Made by a program: the position numbers and the translations under genes. Positions 8,090 through 16,693 of a stretch of DNA of 41,100 nucleotides are shown one piece after another. The notes below the pieces were generated by a model. It saw nothing but the letters and a program-made list of their open reading frames with translations, did no database searches and was not told the origin of the DNA. Position 1 is the first letter of the stretch. Every line of letters begins with the position of its first letter. Source of the stretch: Mesorhizobium sp. L2C084A000. GTDB lineage: Bacteria; Pseudomonadota; Alphaproteobacteria; Rhizobiales; Rhizobiaceae. Location: NCBI RefSeq assembly GCF_000502875.1, contig NZ_AYWX01000005.1, positions 1-41,100 of the forward strand. The letters are read 5' to 3'.

Positions 8090-9262
8090 ATGAGAATCAG
8101 GTTTCACAAGCTTGCAGCCGTTGTTGTGCTCATTGGTTTCGCGGCGTGGATGGCGACAGGCGAGTTTTCGTCGGTCGGCAGCGTAGCCGCCAACAAAGCC
8201 AAAGCAGCCGAAGCCGAACAGGCCAAGGCGCCGGACGCGAGCAAGCCGAAGACGGCGGAAGCCGAGCCGAAGGCACCGCTGCGCACGGTCGCGGTGGTGA
8301 CACCGCCTCGCAAGACCTATGCACGCGCCATCCGCATTTCCGGGCTGACCGAAGCCGACAAGCGGGCGGTGCTGGCGACGCGCGTCGCCGGTGTCATCGA
8401 CAAGCTACCTGTCAAGCAAGGCGATCACGTCAAGACGGGGGATCTGGTGCTGATGCTTGCGGCGGAAGAAAAGATCTCGATGGTCGACAACGCCAAGCAG
8501 TTGGTGGTGCAGCGCCAGGCCGAGCTGGACGCAGCCTTGCGGCTGATGAAGACCGGCAATCTGCCGAAGCTGCAGCTCGACACCGCGCGCTCGAACCTGA
8601 CCTCGGCGCAGTCGCTGCTGGAAACGGCACAGGCCGAACTCGACCGCAACGAGGTGAAGGCGCCTTTCGACGGCGTTATCGACCGGGTGCCGGTGGAACT
8701 TGGCAGTTCCGTCATGCAAGGCGGCGAGGTGGCAACCATCCTCAAGCTCGATCCGGTGATTGCCCGTGGCGAAGTCAGCGAGCGCGATCTCGGCTATCTC
8801 AAGCTCGGCGACAAGGCCACCATACGGCTGGTCAGCGGCCAGACGGTCGAAGGCACCGTGCGCTACATCAGCCGCGACGCCTCGTCGGCGACCCGCACCT
8901 TCCGCGTCGAGGTTGCCGTCCCCAATGCCGACGGCTCCGTGCCGGCCGGCATGACGGCGGAAATCGCGCTCAACGCACAGCCGACCGACGCGGTGCTGCT
9001 GCCGCGCTCGGTTGTGACGCTCGGCGACAAGGGCGACCTCGGCATCCGTGCCGTCGGCAAGGACAACAAGGTGGCGTTCTTCCCGATCGACCTCGTTGAC
9101 GACACGCCGACCGGCCTCGTCCTCGGCGGCATACCGGCCGACGCCCGCATCATCGTCGCCGGCCAGGAACTGGTGAAGGAAGGCGATCTGGTCAATCCGG
9201 TCGAGGCCGACCAGGCGATCATCAAGAAGCTGCTCGGCGAGGCGACGACCGGCACCCAGTAG
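8090..9262 (+). CDS. RND efflux periplasmic adaptor (membrane fusion) protein
   Basis: This 390-residue HlyD/AcrA-type adaptor has an N-terminal membrane anchor (residues 8-24). An Ala/Lys/Glu-rich linker follows to about residue 65, then a lipoyl half-motif (VAGVIDKLPVKQGDHVKTGD), an alpha-helical hairpin (about 125-185), the second lipoyl half (NEVKAPFDGVIDRVPVELG) and beta-barrel domains. It would bridge the inner-membrane pump to an outer-membrane channel. I prefer the ATG at 8090, which starts at the hydrophobic anchor; the in-frame ATG at 8051 adds thirteen polar residues, and neither start has a strong ribosome site. The pump gene follows after 86 bp. No TolC-like gene or dedicated regulator is adjacent. 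Confidence 0.87.
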   Translation: MRIRFHKLAAVVVLIGFAAWMATGEFSSVGSVAANKAKAAEAEQAKAPDASKPKTAEAEPKAPLRTVAVVTPPRKTYARAIRISGLTEADKRAVLATRVAGVIDKLPVKQGDHVKTGDLVLMLAAEEKISMVDNAKQLVVQRQAELDAALRLMKTGNLPKLQLDTARSNLTSAQSLLETAQAELDRNEVKAPFDGVIDRVPVELGSSVMQGGEVATILKLDPVIARGEVSERDLGYLKLGDKATIRLVSGQTVEGTVRYISRDASSATRTFRVEVAVPNADGSVPAGMTAEIALNAQPTDAVLLPRSVVTLGDKGDLGIRAVGKDNKVAFFPIDLVDDTPTGLVLGGIPADARIIVAGQELVKEGDLVNPVEADQAIIKKLLGEATTGTQ

Positions 9263-9348
9263 CGTAGCACAAGTCGCGACGGACTAGCCCTGGGCGGGGA
9301 CAATCGGCTGCGACGCAGCTCGTGGAAATTCAAGAACAGGCGTTAGCC

Positions 9349-12300
9349 ATGGATATCGTCAGACTCGCAATCAACAATGCCCGCCTGACCATTTCGGTCC
9401 TCGTCTTCCTTCTGCTGGCGGGCTGGGTCGCCTATCAGGCGACGCCAAAGGAAGCGGAGCCCGACGTTCCGATTCCGATGATGTATGTCAGCCTGATCTA
9501 TCAGGGCATTTCGCCCGAGGATTCGGAGCGGCTTCTGCTGCGGCCGATGGAAAGCAAGCTGAAAAGCCTGAAGGGCCTCAAGGAGATGCGTTCGGCCGCC
9601 TTCCAGGGCGGCGGCTACGTGCTGGTCGAGTTCCAGCCGCAGACCAATCTGGCCACCGCGCTGCAGGACACGCGCAGCAAAGTGCAGGACGCCAAGGCCG
9701 ACCTGCCGCAGGCGGCGGAAGAACCCGTCGTCACCGAAGTCAACATTTCCGAATTTCCCGTGCTCGTCGTCACGCTCTCGGGAAATCTGCCCGAACGCGT
9801 GCTGACCGCCGCCGCGCGTGAACTGCGCGACCGCATCGAGGAGGTTCCCGGTGTTCTCGAGGGCTCGCTGCAGGGTGCGCGCGATGATCTCGTCGAGGTC
9901 GTCATCGATCCGATGAAGCTGTCTTCCTATGGATTGCAGCTCGATCAGTTGATCGGTGCGGTCGGCAACTCCAACAGCCTGGTCGCCGCCGGCAACATCG
10001 AAGGCTCGGAGGGCAAATACGCCGTCAAGGTGCCGTCGCTGATCGAAACGCCGGAGGATGTCGCCGCACTGCCTGTGGTCGCCGGCCCCAATGCCGTGGT
10101 GCAGGCCAAGGACATCGCGACGATCCGTTCGACCTTCAAGGATGCCGAGACGGTGACCCGTCTCAACGGCAAGCCGGCCATCGCCATCGAAGTCAAGAAG
10201 CGCATCGGCTCCAACCTGATCGACACCGTCGCCAAGGTGCGAACGGTGTCCGACGAGTTCGTCAAGTCGATGCCCGAGGGCATGAACGTCACCTACACGC
10301 AGGACAAGTCGGTCTTCGTCAACCAGCTGCTCGGCGACCTGCAGAACCATGTGATGATCGCCGTCATCCTGGTGTTCATCGTCATCCTCTACGCGCTGTC
10401 CGGCCGCGCCTCGCTGCTCATCGGGCTTGCGATTCCGTCGTCGTTCCTGATCGGCATCCTGCTGCTGGCGATGATGGGCTACACGATCAACATGATCGTG
10501 CTGTTCAGCCTGATCCTGGCCGTCGGCATGCTGGTCGACGACGCCATCATCGTCACCGAGTTCGCCGAACGGCGGATGAGCAAAGGCATGCCGAAGGAGG
10601 AAGCCTTCGCGCTCGCAGCCAAGCGCATGGCCGGTCCGGTCATCGCCGCGACGATGACGCGCATCGCCGCCTTCTCACCGCTGCTGTTCTGGCCGGGCAT
10701 CATCGGCGACTTCATGAAGTACATGCCGATCACGCTGATCGTCACGCTGTCGGCCTCGATGCTCTATGCGCTTGTCTTCGCGCCGACGCTGGGTGCGATC
10801 TTCGCCAAGGCGCCGCCGCATCATGAGGATGACAATCGCGACGGCTGGTACATGGCGATCGTCAAGCAGGCGGTGCGCTTCCCCATCACCGTGCTGGTGC
10901 TGACCGTCGCGCTCTTGTTCGGCGTCGGCTTTGCCTATTCGAAATACGGCGCCGGCGTCGAGTTCTTCCCGAATGTCGAACCGGATTACGGCCTGCTCTA
11001 CGTGCATGCGCGCGGCAATCTTTCGCTGGCCGAAATGGATACCGCGACCAAGATCGCGGAAGACAGGCTGCTCGGCTGGCCGGGCGTGAAGTCGGTCTAC
11101 ACCCGCGTCGGCAAGACGCAAGGCGGCGGCCAGGATATCCCCGAAGACGTCGTCGGCGTCATCCAGTACGAATTCATCGACTGGCGCGAGCGCAAGGCGG
11201 CGAACCACATCCTGGACGATCTGCGCGGCGTCATGGCCGGCATTCCCGGCGTCGATGTCGAGGTGCGCGTGCCGGAAGCCGGTCCGCCGACCGGCAAGCC
11301 GATCCAGATCAGGCTTTCGGCCGTCGACCCCAAGGGGCTCGACGACAAGGCCCGTGAGGTTGCGGCGCGCATCGGCAAGGTGCCCGGCGTCATTGATATT
11401 TCCGACGGCCTGCCGCCGCCCGGTGTCGACTGGGCGCTCGAGGTCGACCGTGCCAAGGCGGCGCAGTACGGCATCAGCCCAACCTCGGTCGGGACGGTGG
11501 TGCAACTGGTGACCAACGGGCTGAAGCTCTCGGAATACCGGCCTGCCGGAGCCGACGACGCGGTCGACATAAGGCTGCGGCTGCCCGAAGACCGGCGCAC
11601 GCTGTCGACGCTCGACGAACTCAGGGTGCAGACCTCACAAGGCTCGGTGCCGATCTCGAACTTCGTCGTGCGCAAGCCCGAGCCGACGGTCGGCATCCTC
11701 AACCGCATCGACGGCGCGCGTACGGTGGTCGTCCAGGCCAACGTCGCCGCCGGCGCTCAGGTCGCGGCTGTGCAGGAGCAGGTCACCAAAGCCGTCTCCG
11801 ACATGGATCTCGGCAGCGGCATCCGCTGGAAGCTGGCCGGCTCGAACGAGGACAGCGCCGAAGCCAGCGCCTTTCTTAGCAAGGCCTTCGGGGCGGCGAT
11901 CTTCCTGATCTTCCTGGTGCTCTTGGCGCAGTTCAACAAGTTCACCAGCGTCTGGCTGGTGCTGTCCTGCGTGGTCATGGCGACGATCGGCGTGTTCCTC
12001 GGCCTGCTGATAACAGGCGAGACGTTCGGCATCGTCATGTCGGGCATCGGCGTCATCGCTCTGGCCGGCGTGGTGGTGAACAACAACATCGTGCTGATCG
12101 ACACCTATGACCGGCTGCGTGAAGAAGGCTGGGACAAGGTCGAGGCGGTGCTGCAGACTTGCCGCGAGCGCGCCCGTCCGGTGGTGCTGACGGCTGTTTC
12201 GGCCATTCTCGGCGTGCTGCCGATCGCCTTCGGCCTCGGGTTGGAAATCTTCCATCACGAGACGACGATCAACGCGCCGTCGACGCAATGGTGGATTTCG

Positions 12301-12528
12301 CTGTCCTCGGCGATCGTCTTCGGCCTGTCCTTCGCCACCGTGCTGACGCTGGTGGTGACGCCGTCGATGCTGATCGTGTTCACCCGCGCCAAGGTCAAGC
12401 CGGGCGCACGGCGCGGTTGGTTCAGCCGGCTGTTCCGGCGTGGCAAGGGCGAGATTTCCTCGACCGATGCGCAGGGGCAGGATACCGGAGCCGAGCCGGA
12501 TATCGCCTTTCCGAAAGCCGCCGAATAG
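9349..12528 (+). CDS. RND family efflux permease
   Basis: This 1059-residue proton-driven pump has the usual RND length and plan: TM1, a large periplasmic loop, a TM2-6 block, TM7, a second large loop and a TM8-12 block. The TM4 proton-relay aspartates are present in AVGMLVDDAIIVTE, and the GIVVNNNIVLID-like segment of TM10 appears as GVVVNNNIVLID. It starts at the ATG at 9349; a GTG at 9322 would add only nine residues. A 60-residue cytoplasmic tail is rich in basic, then acidic residues. With the adaptor before it this is an AcrAB/MexAB-like pair. The transcript ends at a strong terminator just downstream. Substrates cannot be inferred. Confidence 0.9.
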   Translation: MDIVRLAINNARLTISVLVFLLLAGWVAYQATPKEAEPDVPIPMMYVSLIYQGISPEDSERLLLRPMESKLKSLKGLKEMRSAAFQGGGYVLVEFQPQTNLATALQDTRSKVQDAKADLPQAAEEPVVTEVNISEFPVLVVTLSGNLPERVLTAAARELRDRIEEVPGVLEGSLQGARDDLVEVVIDPMKLSSYGLQLDQLIGAVGNSNSLVAAGNIEGSEGKYAVKVPSLIETPEDVAALPVVAGPNAVVQAKDIATIRSTFKDAETVTRLNGKPAIAIEVKKRIGSNLIDTVAKVRTVSDEFVKSMPEGMNVTYTQDKSVFVNQLLGDLQNHVMIAVILVFIVILYALSGRASLLIGLAIPSSFLIGILLLAMMGYTINMIVLFSLILAVGMLVDDAIIVTEFAERRMSKGMPKEEAFALAAKRMAGPVIAATMTRIAAFSPLLFWPGIIGDFMKYMPITLIVTLSASMLYALVFAPTLGAIFAKAPPHHEDDNRDGWYMAIVKQAVRFPITVLVLTVALLFGVGFAYSKYGAGVEFFPNVEPDYGLLYVHARGNLSLAEMDTATKIAEDRLLGWPGVKSVYTRVGKTQGGGQDIPEDVVGVIQYEFIDWRERKAANHILDDLRGVMAGIPGVDVEVRVPEAGPPTGKPIQIRLSAVDPKGLDDKAREVAARIGKVPGVIDISDGLPPPGVDWALEVDRAKAAQYGISPTSVGTVVQLVTNGLKLSEYRPAGADDAVDIRLRLPEDRRTLSTLDELRVQTSQGSVPISNFVVRKPEPTVGILNRIDGARTVVVQANVAAGAQVAAVQEQVTKAVSDMDLGSGIRWKLAGSNEDSAEASAFLSKAFGAAIFLIFLVLLAQFNKFTSVWLVLSCVVMATIGVFLGLLITGETFGIVMSGIGVIALAGVVVNNNIVLIDTYDRLREEGWDKVEAVLQTCRERARPVVLTAVSAILGVLPIAFGLGLEIFHHETTINAPSTQWWISLSSAIVFGLSFATVLTLVVTPSMLIVFTRAKVKPGARRGWFSRLFRRGKGEISSTDAQGQDTGAEPDIAFPKAAE

Positions 12529-12547
12529 ACCAATGCCGATTTGACCG

Positions 12548-12582
12548 CAAAAGGCCGCCCGGAACAACCGGGCGGCCTTTTG
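12548..12582 (+). terminator. Strong intrinsic terminator after the RND operon
   Basis: A perfect 15-bp stem, CAAAAGGCCGCCCGG (12548-12562) against CCGGGCGGCCTTTTG (12568-12582), closes on an AACAA loop. The right arm ends in TTTT. It lies 20 bases after the RND stop and separates that operon from the DUF3309 gene. Confidence 0.9.
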
Positions 12583-12620
12583 CATTGTTCTTGGGCGAAA
12601 CGTCGAATTGCGGGGTTCTC

Positions 12621-12779
12621 ATGCCGATCACCACCATCGTCATCATCGTCCTGGTCCTTATCCTCATCGGCGCGGTGCCGGCCTGGCCACATTCGCGCTC
12701 CTGGGGCTATGGGCCCTCGGGTATTGTCGGCGTGGTGCTGGTGGTGCTTATGGTGCTGCTGTTGATGGGACGGCTCTGA
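12621..12779 (+). CDS. DUF3309 small membrane protein
   Basis: This is a 52-residue, strongly hydrophobic protein with two predicted membrane helices (about residues 4-19 and 32-49). They are joined by the conserved loop PAWPHSRSWGYGPSG, the signature of the DUF3309 family. Function is unknown; many rhizobial and pseudomonad genomes carry several copies, some linked to stress responses. It follows the RND terminator and so probably has its own promoter in 12583-12620, though I see no clear one. The length matches the family. Confidence 0.85.
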   Translation: MPITTIVIIVLVLILIGAVPAWPHSRSWGYGPSGIVGVVLVVLMVLLLMGRL

Positions 12780-12842
12780 GGCGCCCTCTCAGTCCGCGGA
12801 GATTGTCAATGTGCGGAGGAGCATCGCCCGCCATCGCGGACG

Positions 12843-13802
12843 TCAGGCAGCTTTCGCAACGCCGGTCACGGTGGCAATGCCGATATCCCCGAGAGCTTCA
12901 GTGACGGCCTGATCCAGCGGCGTGTGCGGGATCGCACCGATGATGCCTTCCAGCCTTGCCGACGCCAGTTGGTGCGGTTCGAAGCGCAGATAGGACATCG
13001 ACACGATCTCACGCCACATCGCCACGAACGGGCTACCGGCGCGCAGCACCCACCAGGCCATCGAGGTCATCTTGAGCGGACGCCCAAGCGCCTTCTCTGC
13101 GGCTGCCTTGATCTCCAGGTCGGTGACGGGATGGCCGGGGAAGTTGAAGGCTTCATAAGCGCCGAGCTTGTCCAGGTTCTGCGCCAGTCCGACGAAAGCC
13201 CTGGCCAGATCCGGTAGGTAGGCCCATTCATGTACGAGGTCGACCGGGCCGGGCGCCGTATAGATACCCTTGTTGATCTTGGCAGCGACGACCAAGTCGA
13301 ACCACGAGCCGCTGCCGGTGCCGCCGAAGAAGTCGCCGGCCCGCAAAATGATGGTGCGGACGCGGCGTGCTTCGGCCTCGCGGTGAAACAGGTCCTCCAT
13401 GGCGACGCGGATGCGCCCCTTGTCGGTCGTCGGGCGGAACGGCGTGTCTTCCGTGATCACCTCCGGCATCGGCGATCCGTAATTGTATACGGTCCCGGGA
13501 AAGAGATGCAGTGCGTTGTTGGCATGGCAAGCGGCCATGACATTCTCGGCGATCGGCAGGCACTTGACCCATTCGGTGTAGATCGGGTTGAGGCCGTTGA
13601 AGATGATATCGACACCTTCCGTGGCGCGGATCAGCGCTTCCCGGTCGAGCGCGTCACCGGCAACGGCCGTAGCGCCTTCAAGTTCAGTTGGCAGTTTGCC
13701 GTTGCGGGTGACGGCGCGGACCTCGTAGCCCACGTCGATGAAGGCCTTGGCGACCACGCGGCCGAGCCGGCCATTGGCACCGAGAATTGCGATACTGGTC
13801 AT
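12843..13802 (-). CDS. NAD(P)-binding epimerase/NmrA-like protein
   Basis: This 319-residue atypical short-chain dehydrogenase has the nucleotide loop GANGRLGRVV near the N-terminus (about residues 7-16). It also carries the segments VAGDALDREALIRATEGVD and FPGTVYNYGSPMPEV; YNYG may stand in for the usual YxxxK. NmrA-like members often bind NAD(P) as redox sensors, and others are true epimerases or reductases. The ATG at 13802 has AGGAG 8 bases upstream. It lies 76 bp downstream of the DUF680 gene on the same strand. The LysR regulator further upstream points the other way. Substrate unknown. Confidence 0.75.
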   Translation of the reverse strand: MTSIAILGANGRLGRVVAKAFIDVGYEVRAVTRNGKLPTELEGATAVAGDALDREALIRATEGVDIIFNGLNPIYTEWVKCLPIAENVMAACHANNALHLFPGTVYNYGSPMPEVITEDTPFRPTTDKGRIRVAMEDLFHREAEARRVRTIILRAGDFFGGTGSGSWFDLVVAAKINKGIYTAPGPVDLVHEWAYLPDLARAFVGLAQNLDKLGAYEAFNFPGHPVTDLEIKAAAEKALGRPLKMTSMAWWVLRAGSPFVAMWREIVSMSYLRFEPHQLASARLEGIIGAIPHTPLDQAVTEALGDIGIATVTGVAKAA

Positions 13803-13844
13803 TGGAAGCACTCCTGGGTTGGGATTTGCGTGGCCGGTCTGGAC

Positions 13845-13884
13845 GCGCGATCGGGATCAGCGACAAGCGCGATCGAGATCAGCG
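13845..13884. repeat. 18-bp direct duplication at the 3' end of the DUF680 gene
   Basis: The sequences at 13845-13862 and 13867-13884 are both GCGCGATCG-R-GATCAGCG, identical except for one base. The second copy covers the DUF680 stop codon and the first lies just after it, so this looks like a small local duplication. Confidence 0.6.
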
Positions 13885-14088
13885 GCTGCCGAAGAGGTCG
13901 CGGTTGCTGCCTTGCGTGACCGGCTGCCGGACGGCCGCATCCGGGTTGTGGATCGAAGCGGTGGTCGTGTTGTCGGTGCTGGTGACAGTCGGCTGGCTGG
14001 CGTCGTTCGACCCAAACTTGTCGCTGCCGGCAAAAGCGGCGCTGACGGAAATGAGGATGGCGGCGGTGGTGAGAGCGATCTTGGTCAT
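13879..14088 (-). CDS. DUF680-like small secreted protein
   Basis: This is a 69-residue protein with a clear signal peptide (MTKIALTTAAILISVSAAFA, cut before GSDKFGSN). The polar mature part of about 49 residues is rich in Ser, Thr, Asn and Asp and ends NRDLFGSR. The start has AGGAG 7 bases upstream. The signal followed by GSD-x-FGS and repeated T/S-x-DNT resembles DUF680, a family of tiny exported proteins seen mainly in Mesorhizobium. Function is unknown. There are no cysteines and no obvious catalytic motif. Many paralogs per genome are usual. It is probably periplasmic or secreted. Confidence 0.75.
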   Translation of the reverse strand: MTKIALTTAAILISVSAAFAGSDKFGSNDASQPTVTSTDNTTTASIHNPDAAVRQPVTQGSNRDLFGSR

Positions 14089-14202
14089 CTGAGTTCTCCT
14101 GGTTGGTGTTTGCAGTCCGTGTTGGTGTCTGCAGCCGGAATATGGTCGCTCCGAACGCGAATGGAAATTGACTACAGATGGCGATCTGATATTCATAAAT
14201 GA

Positions 14203-15111
14203 ATGGCTGAAATCGACTGGAACCTGATCAAGAGCTTTGTCGCCGTGGCGGAATCCGGCAGCCTGTCGGCCGCCGCGCGAAAGCTTTCGGCCAGCCAGCC
14301 GACGCTTGGCCGTCACATCGGCGAGTTGGAACAGGCGCTGGGCGTCACACTGTTCCGTCGAGGACGGCACGGCTACGAACTGACGGAGGCCGGCAGCACG
14401 CTGTTCGAACGCGGCAAGGCGGTCAGTGAGCAGGCAAGCGCCTTCTCATTGCTGGCGCTGGGTTCGGTAGAGGCCATCGAAGGCACGGTGCGCATCGCCG
14501 CCAGCGAGGTGGTGGCGGCCTATGTCCTGCCTGAAATGACGATGCGGCTGGGGATCGAGGAGCCCGGCATCGAGGTCGAGATCGTCGCCTCCAACCAGGT
14601 CGAAAACCTGCTGCGTCGAGATGCCGACATCGCCATCCGCATGGTCAAGCCGGCGCAGAACGAGCTGATGGCACGCAAGGTCTGCGATATCGAGCTCTGC
14701 GCCTGCGCCGCCAAATCCTATCTCGACAGGCGCGGCCCTCCGCTGAAGCCCGCCGACCTTGTCGACCACGACCTGGTCGGCTTCGACCGCGGCGACGAGA
14801 TCATCAGGGGCTTTACCCAGCATGGTATCCCCGTCACCCGGAGCAGCTTCCGCTTCAGGGCCGACAACCAGATCGTTTTGTGGGAAGCGGTGCGGGCGGG
14901 AAACGGCATCGGCCTCGGTCAGGAGCCGCTGGCCGACAGGGATCCTTTGATAGAGAAGGTGCTGCCTGACCTGCCGCTGCCAGTTCTGCCGGTGTGGCTG
15001 GCGATGCATCGCGATGTGCGTACCAGCGTGCGCATCCGCCGGGTGGTGGATTTTCTGCATGAGGAGCTGAAACGCTATTCGGCGGGTGCTGGCGCGAATT
15101 CGGCGCGGTGA
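14203..15111 (+). CDS. LysR-type transcriptional regulator
   Basis: This is a 302-residue LysR regulator. The winged helix-turn-helix spans about residues 5-62 (LIKSFVAVAESGSLSAAARK, then SQPTLGRHIGELEQALG), and a periplasmic-binding-like effector domain follows from about residue 90. It starts at the ATG at 14203. The DUF680 gene diverges 114 bp away, and its promoter may be a target. The 3' end overlaps the convergent MFS gene by 37 bp, which is tight packing and may allow antisense interference. The effector is unknown. Confidence 0.9.
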   Translation: MAEIDWNLIKSFVAVAESGSLSAAARKLSASQPTLGRHIGELEQALGVTLFRRGRHGYELTEAGSTLFERGKAVSEQASAFSLLALGSVEAIEGTVRIAASEVVAAYVLPEMTMRLGIEEPGIEVEIVASNQVENLLRRDADIAIRMVKPAQNELMARKVCDIELCACAAKSYLDRRGPPLKPADLVDHDLVGFDRGDEIIRGFTQHGIPVTRSSFRFRADNQIVLWEAVRAGNGIGLGQEPLADRDPLIEKVLPDLPLPVLPVWLAMHRDVRTSVRIRRVVDFLHEELKRYSAGAGANSAR

Positions 15112-16250
15112 GCCAGCCCGGCCATCAGCAACACGATGATCAGCAGTCCCGACATGGTGATGAAGATCGGGCCGAAGCTGGAATGCTCGGCAACGAAGCC
15201 GATCGCCGACGGCGCCACCAGTATGCCGCAGTATCCGATAGTGGTGACCACGCTCATGCCGGTGCCGGAAGACATGCCTTCCTGGTTGCCGCCGGCCGAA
15301 AAGATGATTGGCACCATATTGGCGATGCCGAAGCCGCAAAAGGCAAAGGCTGCAATAGCGAGCCAGGGCGAGGGCGCCAGGCCAGCCACCAGCATGCCGA
15401 CCGCGGCTACGAGGGCCGACACGCGCAGCGTCGTCACCGCGCCGAAGCGATTGCGTATGCCGTCGCCGAAGAACCGCGTAACCGCCATGACGCCCGAAAA
15501 TCCGGCGTAGGCGAGGCCGGCAACGGCGAGATCGGCGCCGAGTTCCTGGCGCAGATACAGGGCTGCCCAGTCGAGCACCGCGCCTTCGGAGATCATCGCC
15601 AGCAGCGCCATCAGTCCGATCAGATAAACCAGCGGGTTTGCCGGCAGTGCGAATTTGTGGTGCTCGGCTGCCTGCGGTCTGTCTTCGGTGAGGAGATGGC
15701 GAACGGCCACCGCGATCACCGCGAAGGCAAACACCGTTACCGCCACCGCGTGGGCGAGGTGGCCGTAGTGCTGGATGGCAAAGCCGCCGAGGCCGCCGCC
15801 GGCGAAGCCGCCGAGACTCCAGAAGCCGTGCGAGGACGACATGACGGCGCGGGAGAGCCGCCGTTCGACCACCACGGCATTGGCATTCATGGCAACGTCC
15901 ATGCCACCGATCGAGCCGCCGAAGATGATCATGGCCGCGGCCGCCAGCGGTACGTTGGGCGCCAGCGCCACGACCATCAGACCGAGGCTGCCGCACAGGG
16001 CGAACCAGCGCAGTACGGTGCGCGAACCATGTCTGGAGATCAAATGGCCGCACCAGGTCATCGCGACGACGGCACCGACCCCGAATAGGAGAATCAGCAG
16101 GCCGAGCGTGAACTTCGAAATTTCCAGCCGCGTCAGGAACACCGGAATCTGCGGCGCCCAGCTGCCCGTCAGGAAGCCGTTGGCGAGGAAAATGGCCGCG
16201 AGCGCCCATCGTCCGCGAATGGCAGTCAGCTTGGCAGTTGACGCGTTCAT
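15075..16250 (-). CDS. Major facilitator superfamily transporter (YbjJ/FucP-like group)
   Basis: This is a 391-residue transporter with about 12 hydrophobic helices in two sets of six, and a central hydrophilic loop near residues 185-205 (LLTEDRPQAAEHHK). The GHLISRHGSRTVLRW segment matches the MFS loop 2-3 motif. I chose the ATG at 16250, just before the first helix; an in-frame TTG at 16301 adds seventeen residues and overlaps the likely operator. Resemblance is to sugar or drug exporters of the YbjJ/FucP kind, but the substrate is not predictable. It converges with the LysR gene and overlaps its end. Confidence 0.85.
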   Translation of the reverse strand: MNASTAKLTAIRGRWALAAIFLANGFLTGSWAPQIPVFLTRLEISKFTLGLLILLFGVGAVVAMTWCGHLISRHGSRTVLRWFALCGSLGLMVVALAPNVPLAAAAMIIFGGSIGGMDVAMNANAVVVERRLSRAVMSSSHGFWSLGGFAGGGLGGFAIQHYGHLAHAVAVTVFAFAVIAVAVRHLLTEDRPQAAEHHKFALPANPLVYLIGLMALLAMISEGAVLDWAALYLRQELGADLAVAGLAYAGFSGVMAVTRFFGDGIRNRFGAVTTLRVSALVAAVGMLVAGLAPSPWLAIAAFAFCGFGIANMVPIIFSAGGNQEGMSSGTGMSVVTTIGYCGILVAPSAIGFVAEHSSFGPIFITMSGLLIIVLLMAGLAHRAEFAPAPAE

Positions 16251-16284
16251 GAGGCGAATCCCGCTGAAAATGGCTTCGCGCGGC

Positions 16285-16304
16285 AAATTAGATCGATTCA
16301 ATTT
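16285..16304. promoter_or_regulatory. Imperfect palindrome upstream of the MFS gene
   Basis: Twenty bases centred on ATCGAT are symmetric at 8 of 10 pairs, with arms AAATT/AATTT. They are flanked by a wider inverted repeat, CTGAAAAT (16264-16271) and ATTTTCAG (16301-16308). The site is 34 bases before the MFS start and looks like an operator of the LacI or LysR kind. Confidence 0.4.
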
Positions 16305-16373
16305 TCAGTCAAGGCTCTTTCGGGAAGCGTTTTGGGCCAAACACAGCCTTAAGCGATCGCTGGGGCGACGGCG

Positions 16374-16682
16374 TCAATGGTCGTGGGGGCGCCTTGCCTC
16401 GAATTCGGCCTTCTTGGCGTCGGAGGCCTCGGTCTGGTTGAGCGCCTGCCACTCCCCATAAGGCATGCCGTAGACGATCTCGCGCGACTGATCCTTGCTG
16501 AGTTCGACGCCCTCGGCATTGGCTGCCTCGCGATACCAGTTCGACAGGCAGTTGCGGCAGAAGCCGGCGAGGTTCATCAGGTCGATGTTCTGCACATCGT
16601 TGCGCTCGCGCAGATGCTCGACCAGCCGGCGGAAGGCGGCCGCCTCGAAATCGCGTTGCTGCTCGTCGCTGAGTTCGTTCAT
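16374..16682 (-). CDS. DUF1244 family protein
   Basis: This is a 102-residue small soluble protein with the family signature LMNLAGFCRNCLSNWYREAA, followed by a charged, His-ending tail. The two cysteines in GFCRNC suggest a metal- or redox-linked role, but the family has no known function. The ATG at 16682 has GGAGG 5 bases upstream. A second ATG at 16697 overlaps the stop of the upstream amidohydrolase-like gene (ATGA) and would add five residues. The two genes are certainly cotranscribed whichever start is used. The length matches the family. Confidence 0.85.
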   Translation of the reverse strand: MNELSDEQQRDFEAAAFRRLVEHLRERNDVQNIDLMNLAGFCRNCLSNWYREAANAEGVELSKDQSREIVYGMPYGEWQALNQTEASDAKKAEFEARRPHDH

Positions 16683-16693
16683 CGAAACCTCCG

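Noticed and set aside
14446..16209. 587-residue open frame on the minus strand across the LysR and MFS genes
   Set aside because: It is out of frame with the well-supported MFS protein and runs antisense through LysR; composition is that of a shadow.
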